From: an uncultured Muribaculaceae bacterium
GTDB taxonomy: Bacteria; Bacteroidota; Bacteroidia; Bacteroidales; Muribaculaceae
Assembly: GCA_910586175.1 (NCBI GenBank)
Contig: CAJUIJ010000050.1
Span: forward strand, 1-15,776
Direction: 5' to 3'
DNA: 15,776 bases
Shown: one piece after another, positions 7,513 to 14,551 of the stretch
Position numbering within the stretch: the first letter of the stretch is position 1
Layout: each line of letters opens with the position of its first letter
Notes under the pieces: model-generated
What the model saw: the letters and a program-made list of their open reading frames with translations, nothing else
Database searches by the model: none
What the model was told of the DNA's origin: nothing
Made by a program: the position numbers and the translations under genes

Positions 7513-8325
7513 TCAGGGACGCGATATGTTGCGGTCGAGCATGCGATGTTTGACCAACATTCGGACCGGAGTTGGGGTTATGCCTACAAAAAATATGGCG
7601 AGACGGTTCATCCAGCCGTTGATATACTGCATTTTACCTTTCAGCATCATTCGCACGGCCTTGCGGGTGAATTTCTCCGGTGTCTGTATGGCATGGATGT
7701 TTACGGCGAGCTTCATCAGGTTCTTGGGGAGTCCGAAGAGGTCGGTCGCGATACCTCCCGGACATGCCACCGTGACATGCACGTTGTCATCTCGCATCTC
7801 GTAGTGGAGCGCTCGGGAGAATACTCTAATAAAAGCCTTGGTTGCGGCATACATTGCAATGCCGGGCATGGGTGTCCAGCACGACATCGACGACATGTTC
7901 AGGATGTGTCCGCCCCCACGCTCCTTGAATCGGATCGCGAACTCCCGGCTCAGCATGGTCACGGCCCTGACGTGCAGGTCCACGAAGCAACCGAGCTTAC
8001 GCTCCGTCGTGTCGGTGACCGGGAGGAAAGAGAAAATGCCGGCATTGTTGATAAGGATATCGGGGTCGAGGCCCTTTAGGTCGCAATAGTCCATGATAAC
8101 CTTGGAGGCATCCGGTCGGGTGAGGTCACAGAAGAGAGGGTATGTCCTGACGCCGGAGTCGCGGGTCACCGATGAGGCGCACTCATCGAGCTGAGGCTGC
8201 TGGTTAGAGACCATCACGAGGTTGCAGCCCATGGAGGCGAGCGTGCGGCAGAAACATAAGCCTATGCCGCTGCTTGCACCGGTCACCACTGCGAGATGCC
8301 CCGAAAGGTCATACTTTTTTGACAT
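7513..8325 (-). CDS. Short-chain dehydrogenase/reductase (possible hydroxysteroid dehydrogenase)
   Basis: Classical SDR of 270 aa, NAD(P)-dependent. The cofactor motif TGASSGIG is at 15-22, NNAG at 93-96, the catalytic Ser at 145/146, and Tyr159 and Lys163 in YAATK. A hydrophobic tail at about 240-258 (LAIFFVGITPTP) suggests membrane association, as in several 3-ketoacyl and 17-beta-hydroxysteroid SDRs. The residue after strand 2 is Asn41 (VSNQQ), so cofactor preference is unclear. The start ATG overlaps the stop of the flavin oxidoreductase as TGATG, which implies translational coupling. Coupled to an enoate reductase and an SRD5A homologue, a 3-keto/3-hydroxy steroid oxidoreductase is a reasonable proposal. 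A generic ketoacyl reductase is the alternative. Confidence 0.9.
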   Translation of the reverse strand: MSKKYDLSGHLAVVTGASSGIGLCFCRTLASMGCNLVMVSNQQPQLDECASSVTRDSGVRTYPLFCDLTRPDASKVIMDYCDLKGLDPDILINNAGIFSFLPVTDTTERKLGCFVDLHVRAVTMLSREFAIRFKERGGGHILNMSSMSCWTPMPGIAMYAATKAFIRVFSRALHYEMRDDNVHVTVACPGGIATDLFGLPKNLMKLAVNIHAIQTPEKFTRKAVRMMLKGKMQYINGWMNRLAIFFVGITPTPVRMLVKHRMLDRNISRP

Positions 8326-9548
8326 CAGTTTCTTTTTTTGATTTTTTCAATCTCGCGTACGATTCCCTTGGGCAGGTTCTCGCAATGCTTGTGGCATGCC
8401 ATCTCGCGCGAGTACATGCGGGCTATGCAATAATTCACATGGTCGCAGTCGCACCTGTGGTTTGTATCTCCGGCATGGAGCATACGGTTTACGAAATCGG
8501 GTTGGTTGAGCAGGGCGCGTCCCATCTGCACGAAATCGAACCCCTCGTCGCCGAGCACGGTGTCGGCTCCTTTGCGGTCGATCACGCCACCCACATATAT
8601 GAGCGGTAGCTTAAGCTCGCGGCGGAAGAGGCGGGCATCGTCGAGAAAATAAAGTGGCTTGAAGGGTTCCGGCTTTATCATAAAGCGGCCTGCGAGGCGC
8701 ACACCATATTTCAGCCACAGCTGCTTCATGTAATGAGTCATGGCAAATATCGGCATCTCGCCACGCATCACATACATGGGGGCCTTGCTGACGAATCCCC
8801 CCGAAAGCACCATGCCATGCACGCCGGCGCGTTCTATCTCCTTGGCCACGGTGAGGCAATCATCTATCTCAAGGCCACCTTTGAAACCATCACGCATGTT
8901 GGTCTTGACAATCAGGGCCATGTCGGAACCGGCGGCCTTTAGCGACTCCTCGAGACACATGTGCATGAACGTCATCCTGTTTTGTAGCGGACCGCCGAAC
9001 TCGTCGCGCCTGTGGTTGGTATAAGGGGAGAGGAACTGCGAGATGAGGTATCCGTGGCCGGCGTGCACCTCCACGCAGTCGAACCCGGCATCGCGGGCGG
9101 TGCGCACCGCGTCGCCGAAATAGCGGGCTATTTGTGTAAGTTCATCCTTGCGCAGGCCACGCACGAAAGTAGGTGAATATAGATTGAATCCGGTGCATGC
9201 GCCTACAGGGGTGCTTCCGGTGGTGGAGCGGTGGGTCATGTTGCCGCAATGGCCAATCTGGATAGAGGCTTTTGCACCGGCTTGGTGTATACCGTCGGTG
9301 ATTTCGCGCAGTTGCGGCACAATCTCAGGCCGGAGCCACAACTGGGTGTCGAAAGATAGTGCAGAGCGGCATATGCCGGCGTATGCGAGGGTTGTCATGC
9401 CCACTCCGCCGCGTGCCACAGAGAGGTGGTAGTCGCGGAGCATATCGGTGGGACCGTTGTCGCGCCCCATACCCTCGAATGCAGCCGAGCGTATTGTGCG
9501 GTTGCGCAGCTCAATAGGTCCAAGTTTTGCCGGTGTGAAAAGTTTCAT
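8325..9548 (-). CDS. NADH:flavin oxidoreductase, Old Yellow Enzyme family
   Basis: FMN-binding TIM-barrel enoate reductase of 407 aa. It has the N-terminal LGPIELRNRTIRSAA, the flavin-site QIGHCGN (97-103), and the family motif EVHAGHGYLISQFLSP (160-175) followed by TNHRRDEFGG. Tyr167 matches the proton-donor Tyr of bacterial 2,4-dienoyl-CoA reductase. It ends with YVGGVID, then QMGRALL. It lacks the C-terminal FAD/NAD domain of 2,4-dienoyl-CoA reductase and BaiCD-type proteins. A Cys-rich tail (C366, C368, C374, C385, C389) resembles the 4Fe-4S segment of that group with altered spacing. OYE-family enzymes reduce activated C=C bonds, including delta-4-3-keto steroids in some gut bacteria. 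It is coupled to the SDR and lies 57 bp after the SRD5A homologue. Confidence 0.92.
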   Translation of the reverse strand: MKLFTPAKLGPIELRNRTIRSAAFEGMGRDNGPTDMLRDYHLSVARGGVGMTTLAYAGICRSALSFDTQLWLRPEIVPQLREITDGIHQAGAKASIQIGHCGNMTHRSTTGSTPVGACTGFNLYSPTFVRGLRKDELTQIARYFGDAVRTARDAGFDCVEVHAGHGYLISQFLSPYTNHRRDEFGGPLQNRMTFMHMCLEESLKAAGSDMALIVKTNMRDGFKGGLEIDDCLTVAKEIERAGVHGMVLSGGFVSKAPMYVMRGEMPIFAMTHYMKQLWLKYGVRLAGRFMIKPEPFKPLYFLDDARLFRRELKLPLIYVGGVIDRKGADTVLGDEGFDFVQMGRALLNQPDFVNRMLHAGDTNHRCDCDHVNYCIARMYSREMACHKHCENLPKGIVREIEKIKKRN

Positions 9549-9549
9549 T

Positions 9550-9577
9550 GTTTTAAGTGTTAGGTCAGAGTTATGAG
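9550..9577. repeat. Degenerate 7-bp-periodic repeat before the flavin oxidoreductase
   Basis: Four heptads (GTTTTAA, GTGTTAG, GTCAGAG, TTATGAG, plus strand) start 2 nt from the start codon of the minus-strand gene. Two of them, GTCAGAG and TTATGAG, plus the following GTGG, match the array upstream of prfB. The segment also holds the left arm of a 7-bp inverted repeat (TCAGAGT 9565-9571, ACTCTGA 9588-9594) that fills most of the gap between the SRD5A homologue and this gene. Confidence 0.6.
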
Positions 9578-9605
9578 GTGGGTCTTGACTCTGATTCTAT
9601 TGATG

Positions 9606-10376
9606 TTAGTATATGAATGGGATTATATATCTTCTCTTTAGCGACTTGTATTCGTTGCCAAATTCGGAGATATACCTTTTGTGGAGAGTTTTAGCCCTTG
9701 GGGCAAGGTTGGCGAAAGTCCATATCAGGAAAGCGAGGCCGCCGAGGCTCCAGGTCAAGATGGCGAAGCCTGCCCATTCGGTCAGCTCGCCGAAATAGTT
9801 GGCCGAGGTGACGTAGCGGTACATGCCTCCACGCGGTATATAGTGCCGGGTGTCACCCGGCTTGCGCAGATGCCTTATGATATAATCAGCGCGAAGGTTT
9901 ATTGCCATGCCTGCGAAGAAAAACAGGGTGCCCAATATAAAGAGAGGGCTACAGAGCCATGATGCCGGATACATCGAAGCCAGGGCAACGTAAAAAATCC
10001 AGCCACCTATCATGTAGCAGTTCACCACGTTGAATAAGATTCCCATCAAGATAATGGCCAACGGCATACGGCTTTTGCCACGTATAAGCAGCGGGAAGAT
10101 GAAAGAACGTTGGAAATAGTGTAACAGGAAAAGCGAGGCCATGACGGCAGGGGCGGGATCTGCGGCTCTTGGACTGAGAATCCAGAGCAAAAGCATGCAG
10201 ATGAACGATGGAGCCTCCATAAGCACCCAGCCGAGACGGTTGTTGAGCGTTGGACCCCACTTGCTGTTGTACATCATGCCGTAGCCTGCTGAGATACGCT
10301 GCAGGGCGCAGAAAGTCACCACCGCCAGCACGAGCATCGTGCAGACCACACCATAATAGAAGTCTTGTTGGAACAT
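9606..10376 (-). CDS. 3-oxo-5-alpha-steroid 4-dehydrogenase family protein (SRD5A-like)
   Basis: Polytopic membrane reductase of 256 aa, from ATG at 10376 (a TTG two codons upstream is the other option). It has about six or seven hydrophobic segments. The C-terminal half strongly resembles mammalian SRD5A1/2: LRKPGDT (170-176), IPRGGMYRYVTSANYFGE (180-197), WAGFAILTWS, ANLAPRA, and the terminal RRYIIPFIY. Two positions that contact the steroid 3-ketone in human SRD5A2 appear conserved: Glu57 as E54 in MEAPSF and Tyr91 as Y87 in LHYFQRSF. The cofactor-side Asn and Glu in ANYFGE are also present. The family reduces the delta-4 double bond of 3-ketosteroids with NADPH. Relatives act on polyprenols (SRD5A3) or enoyl-CoA (TECR), so the substrate is not proven. 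It is first in the minus-strand run. Confidence 0.9.
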   Translation of the reverse strand: MFQQDFYYGVVCTMLVLAVVTFCALQRISAGYGMMYNSKWGPTLNNRLGWVLMEAPSFICMLLLWILSPRAADPAPAVMASLFLLHYFQRSFIFPLLIRGKSRMPLAIILMGILFNVVNCYMIGGWIFYVALASMYPASWLCSPLFILGTLFFFAGMAINLRADYIIRHLRKPGDTRHYIPRGGMYRYVTSANYFGELTEWAGFAILTWSLGGLAFLIWTFANLAPRAKTLHKRYISEFGNEYKSLKRRYIIPFIY

Positions 10377-10396
10377 TTGCAAATCAATAAAGTCAG

Positions 10397-10418
10397 GCCC
10401 GGTGCATTATAAACGGGC
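10397..10418 (-). promoter_or_regulatory. Leader hairpin before the SRD5A-like gene
   Basis: GCCCG (10397-10401) and CGGGC (10414-10418) pair across a 12-nt loop. The element lies between the predicted transcription start (about 10425) and the start codon at 10376. It could stabilise the leader or affect initiation. The stem is short and may have no function. Confidence 0.3.
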
Positions 10419-10432
10419 AGACGATTACGGTG

Positions 10433-10464
10433 CAAATATATTAAAAAATCATTTAAATGACAAG
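10433..10464 (-). promoter_or_regulatory. Promoter of the SRD5A/OYE/SDR run, with a palindrome in its spacer
   Basis: On the minus strand the -7 box TATATTTG (10440-10433, followed by C) is an exact TAnnTTTG match. The -33 box CTTG (10464-10461) matches three of four positions, with a 20-nt spacer. Inside that spacer TCATTTAAATGA (10449-10460) is a perfect 12-bp palindrome, well placed for a dimeric repressor to exclude RNA polymerase. The predicted transcription start is near 10425, giving a leader of about 50 nt. Confidence 0.6.
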
Positions 10465-10472
10465 ATATTTTG

Positions 10473-10500
10473 CCAAAAGGTGTAAAAATTGGCCTTTTGG
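10473..10500. promoter_or_regulatory. Perfect 8-bp inverted repeat in the divergent control region
   Basis: CCAAAAGG (10473-10480) and CCTTTTGG (10493-10500) are exact reverse complements. Their centres are 20 bp apart, about two helical turns. The repeat lies 9 bp upstream of the -33 box of the minus-strand promoter and about 90 bp upstream of the GH31 promoter. A dimeric regulator site is more likely than a terminator, because no convergent transcript ends here. Confidence 0.45.
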
Positions 10501-10552
10501 GGATGTGAATGCGATATTTATTATAAAAATATGAGTGGGTATTCATAGGCAC

Positions 10553-10574
10553 AGACTAATTGTAGACTAATTGT
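10553..10574 (+). promoter_or_regulatory. Tandem 11-bp direct repeat upstream of the GH31 promoter
   Basis: AGACTAATTGT occurs twice in immediate succession (10553-10563 and 10564-10574). Copies one helical turn apart put the same face of each site toward the protein. The second copy ends 13 bp before the -33 box, a usual place for an activator. A chance duplication cannot be excluded. Confidence 0.45.
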
Positions 10575-10587
10575 TGTAAGGAATAAT

Positions 10588-10619
10588 TTTGAGGGTTTGT
10601 GGAAAAAGTGTTAAATTTG
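10588..10619 (+). promoter_or_regulatory. Bacteroidota-type promoter for the GH31 gene
   Basis: TTTG at 10588-10591, a 20-nt spacer, and TAAATTTG at 10612-10619 followed by C: both boxes match the consensus exactly. Transcription should start near 10626, giving a leader of about 34 nt to the ATG at 10660. Confidence 0.7.
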
Positions 10620-10659
10620 CAGAATATTTAATGTTAAAACTACATCAGGATCTAACATC

Positions 10660-13600
10660 ATGTTAAAATTCAAAATCGGGGGGGAAATTTTATTGCCCTT
10701 GTTTTTGTCGTTAGTGGCCGTGTTGCAATCGGCTGCTATGACAGTTTATTATGACAACACTGCTTCAGGGTGGGGTGAAGTGTACTGCTATGCCTGGAAG
10801 GAGAATCCAAAGCAAGAGAATGCTAAATGGCATGGTGTGAGCATGACGCGCATAGATGGCACCAACTATTGGGAATATGAGGTGCCGGAGGGTTTGGACA
10901 ATGTCATATTCAATAACGGAAGTGCACAGACGGCAGACTTGGTTGCATACGAAGATATGGTTTATACCAAAGATGGACCGACGGGCAAGGATGCTTATGA
11001 ATATGGTATATTGACAGGACCGGCCAAGCCCTTTAATGTCTACTTCGATAACTACGAATCAACGTGGGGCACAGTGTGCTGTAAAGTCAAGTTGAAAGAT
11101 CAGGAAGTCGGCTCAGGTGCAGGCGAGACGATGGAACTTTATAACGGTTCTATCTACAAACTTACTGTCCCTGCCGATTGCGAGGCGTTGATATTTAACG
11201 ATGGAGGTACAGTTATACTAAGTCAAGTGGCTGCTGTTGCCAACATGGTGTACACAATGTCAGGTAGCACCAACACGAAAATCAGTGAGTGGTCAACACC
11301 AGTGCGTGGAGATGTATATGTTTATTTACATGGAGATTGGTCTAATCCCAAAGCATATGTTTATACGGAGAAGGGGGGTAAGACTATATATAATGAAGGA
11401 TTTCCCGGTGTCGCGATGGAGAAAGATGAGGCTACCGGCTATTGGCGTTACAAATTGCCGGAAGAGTTCAAGGCCAAATCGAGGGTTATAATCTCTGCCG
11501 ATAATAACCGATATCCCGAAGATGGTCAGCCGGGCATGCTGCTCGAGCGTAAGTCGATGATACTTGTGGCCTCTACTCATGATTGGCTTGATTATGAGAC
11601 TTACAGGCCCATCGATCCTAACCGCGAGAGTCCTCTCGGCAAATATGAGAGCCATGAAGATAAGGATGGCACTGTGGTGGTGACCGGTACAGCCGGAACT
11701 CTCTACGTGACCCCTTGGGCACCGGAGATTGTGCGTATCTTCACACTTGGCAATAACGCCACAGCTAAAGAGCCGAGAAAATCAATATCGGTGGTCGATA
11801 AGGATGACGAGACACTCGTATACGATTTCCCCGAAATGAGTTACAAAGTCAGCGATGATGATGACTTTGTGTATATCGACATATATGATGAGGCGGAGAA
11901 GCGACTTGAAGTGCATGTAAGCAAAGATAAGTTGCTTGTTACGTTTTATGAGAATGATAAGCTATTGCTCGCAGAGTCGCAGGGACTCGTCAACAGCCCC
12001 GGTGGCAACAGCAGCCGCGTGAGCTTCGCAGGAAATGGCGGTAATGAGGCCTTCTACGGAGGTGGTTATAACGGCAACTACACCAACCTTGACGGCAAGA
12101 GTATGGTGATGAACAATACCCAGCAGGGTGGTTGGGAGCAAGGTGCCGGCGGACCCAACAACATCTGCATACCTTACTACGTGTCCACACGCGGATATGG
12201 AGTGTTCTTCGACTCCCACTATCGCGGGGCGAAGATTAGCCCAAGCAAAGATGGTTCATCATACACCTCATCTTCAACCGACCCGATAGCATATTACTTC
12301 TGCGGTGGCGGCACTATGGAAAAGGCCATGCAGAATTATAACCTTCTTACCGGCCATCAGCCGTTGCCCCCATATTGGACATTGGGCTATATCTCCTCAA
12401 AGTTTAGTTTCATCAGCGACAACGAGGCGAGAAATGTGGCTGTTAACACACGCAATGTGAACGTGCCAATTGACGGTATAGTGCTCGACATAGCATGGCA
12501 GGGTGGCAGCAAAGGTACATCCGGTACATACGGCATGGGCTTTTTGGATTGGGATCCCGACAATTATCCCAACAAAGGCCAGATGGTCAAAGACCTGCTG
12601 AAAGATAATGTACATACAGTGGCAATCTGCGAGCCCTTTTTCAACAGTGCCGGCAATGCCTCTGCCAACTATAATTACTTGAAGAATCAAGGCTGGCTTG
12701 CCGATACAAAAGTGACAGCCAATGGTAATATGAATTGGATAAGCGGAGGTGCCGATGTAGGCCTTATCGACGCTTCAAATCCTGAGGCAATGACTTGGTT
12801 TGCCGACCAGCTTGTTCCGCACTCTATAGATGGCATGTCGGGTTGGTGGCTTGACCTTGGTGAGCCTGAGGCATATAATGAAAATTTTGAGGGAAATACC
12901 CGTCATAAAGGAGGCTCACCGAGTCAGGTACACAACGAGTTCGGCAACCTGTGGACAGGAGCCATTTACAAGCGACTCGCCACATCGACAGAGAAGACTG
13001 TAACCGCTGATGGTGAAGAGATAGAACTTAGGGAGATGCGCCATATGACGCTTCCGCGTGCCGGAACTGCCGGTATGCAGCGTTACGGAGCGATGCCCTG
13101 GACCGGCGATATAAAGCGCAGCTGGGGAGGTCTGGCAGCGCAGGTGCCGGCACTTGTGAGTGCGGCCATGTCGGGTGTCAGCTTCTTGGGTTCGGATATA
13201 GGCGGTTTCACGGCAACCTATGGTATGGATCAGGATCTTTATCGCCGCTGGGTGCAGCTTGGTGTGTTCTATCCGATGATGCGTACACACTCTGCCACAG
13301 AGCCGGAGGTGTGGAAATATGACCGAGTGCTCGACGATGTGCGCAACGCCATCAACCTGCGATACGCATATCTTCCCTACACCTACACCCAGGCTTATAT
13401 GCAGACAGCTTACGGCACTCCGATAGCTCGTCCTATTGGCTTCGATGATGCTGAAGACCCGATGAAAACAGCCAACTGTATAGATGAGTACCTATGGGGT
13501 CCGGATCTGCTTGTGGCTCCGGTGCTTTCTTACAGCGACAAGCGCGAGATCGTCTTCCCTTCGGGCGATTGGCTCGACATGAACGACTTCAAGACAATAC

Positions 13601-14526
13601 ATGCCGGCAACAGCAAATACACGGCCAATGTGCCCAAGAGCCAGCTTCCCCACTTCATGCGCAGGGGTTCGTTGGTGACACGCTACAAGCAGGACACATA
13701 TACCAACACCGTGTCGATTGAGAGCGACAAGCTCTACGTGGACTACTTCCCGACCTACGACGACACCCCAACTTACGGCTACTTCTATGATGACGACAAG
13801 AAAGGTGTAGACAATGTGCGCACCGGCAAATACCAGCTCATGCACTTCGTGGGTCAGGCCAGCGGTCCGGACGATCGTAACGCACTCGCCATAGGCGTGG
13901 GACGCTTCGGCGACGGCTGGGATGGAATGCCCGCTACTCAAGATGTGACTTTCCGTATTCGCGATTTCAAGATTAAACCCTCATCATCTTCCGATGCGAC
14001 ACTCACCCCAGGTGAAGTGAGCATAATAAGAGGCTATATCACTCCCAACGATGCCGATATAGTACCGCGCAAGGCCGCCGGCCCTGACTACTGGACCGAA
14101 GAGGAAGTGCAGAAATATAATTCACTCGATGAGCTTGAGAAGGGTGACAAGGCCGGCTATTATCATCAGGACGGCACATTCTATCTGCGCATGCCTCAGA
14201 TGCGCACCGACCGCAAGTATGTTATGAACTTTGGTAAAGAGTATGTCCATACCGGAGTGGAGGAACTTGTGGATATGACAGCGATGACCCTCAGCTATGG
14301 CGGTGGTCTCTTCACCTACATGCTGCCCGAAGGCACTGAAGATGCCAAACTCGAAGTCTACAGCGTGACAGGTGCCAAGGTGGCTTCGGTAAGCGGACTC
14401 AAGACCACAGGATATGCCGAGCAGGCCGGTGTTGAGCTTGCCGATGGCGTGTATGTGGGAGTGCTCAGCGGCAAGGGTTCCAACGGAGTCGTGAAGAGTA
14501 AGACCGTGAAAATGGTGGTGAAATAA
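10660..14526 (+). CDS. Secreted multimodular GH31 alpha-glucosidase with starch-binding-like modules
   Basis: Secreted alpha-glucan hydrolase or transglycosidase, 1288 aa. Residues 1-26 form a signal peptide (hydrophobic LLPLFLSLVAVL, possible cut after QSAA). Three beta-rich repeats resembling CBM26-type starch-binding modules follow at about 28-105, 126-205 and 217-310. A GH31 N-terminal beta-sandwich spans about 335-560 and the catalytic barrel about 575-930. The nucleophile is D732 in GWWLDLGEPE and the acid/base is D817 in RYGAMPWTGD. Distal beta domains follow. The last 80 residues (LEVYSVTGAKV, then LADGVYVGVL, ending in KTVKMVVK) look like a type IX secretion sorting domain, pointing to export across the outer membrane. 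The first 1 kb is clearly more AT-rich than the rest. It has its own promoter and terminator. The linkage specificity is not deducible. Confidence 0.93.
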   Translation: MLKFKIGGEILLPLFLSLVAVLQSAAMTVYYDNTASGWGEVYCYAWKENPKQENAKWHGVSMTRIDGTNYWEYEVPEGLDNVIFNNGSAQTADLVAYEDMVYTKDGPTGKDAYEYGILTGPAKPFNVYFDNYESTWGTVCCKVKLKDQEVGSGAGETMELYNGSIYKLTVPADCEALIFNDGGTVILSQVAAVANMVYTMSGSTNTKISEWSTPVRGDVYVYLHGDWSNPKAYVYTEKGGKTIYNEGFPGVAMEKDEATGYWRYKLPEEFKAKSRVIISADNNRYPEDGQPGMLLERKSMILVASTHDWLDYETYRPIDPNRESPLGKYESHEDKDGTVVVTGTAGTLYVTPWAPEIVRIFTLGNNATAKEPRKSISVVDKDDETLVYDFPEMSYKVSDDDDFVYIDIYDEAEKRLEVHVSKDKLLVTFYENDKLLLAESQGLVNSPGGNSSRVSFAGNGGNEAFYGGGYNGNYTNLDGKSMVMNNTQQGGWEQGAGGPNNICIPYYVSTRGYGVFFDSHYRGAKISPSKDGSSYTSSSTDPIAYYFCGGGTMEKAMQNYNLLTGHQPLPPYWTLGYISSKFSFISDNEARNVAVNTRNVNVPIDGIVLDIAWQGGSKGTSGTYGMGFLDWDPDNYPNKGQMVKDLLKDNVHTVAICEPFFNSAGNASANYNYLKNQGWLADTKVTANGNMNWISGGADVGLIDASNPEAMTWFADQLVPHSIDGMSGWWLDLGEPEAYNENFEGNTRHKGGSPSQVHNEFGNLWTGAIYKRLATSTEKTVTADGEEIELREMRHMTLPRAGTAGMQRYGAMPWTGDIKRSWGGLAAQVPALVSAAMSGVSFLGSDIGGFTATYGMDQDLYRRWVQLGVFYPMMRTHSATEPEVWKYDRVLDDVRNAINLRYAYLPYTYTQAYMQTAYGTPIARPIGFDDAEDPMKTANCIDEYLWGPDLLVAPVLSYSDKREIVFPSGDWLDMNDFKTIHAGNSKYTANVPKSQLPHFMRRGSLVTRYKQDTYTNTVSIESDKLYVDYFPTYDDTPTYGYFYDDDKKGVDNVRTGKYQLMHFVGQASGPDDRNALAIGVGRFGDGWDGMPATQDVTFRIRDFKIKPSSSSDATLTPGEVSIIRGYITPNDADIVPRKAAGPDYWTEEEVQKYNSLDELEKGDKAGYYHQDGTFYLRMPQMRTDRKYVMNFGKEYVHTGVEELVDMTAMTLSYGGGLFTYMLPEGTEDAKLEVYSVTGAKVASVSGLKTTGYAEQAGVELADGVYVGVLSGKGSNGVVKSKTVKMVVK

Positions 14527-14551
14527 AACATCCGAAATAAATGAACGTTAG

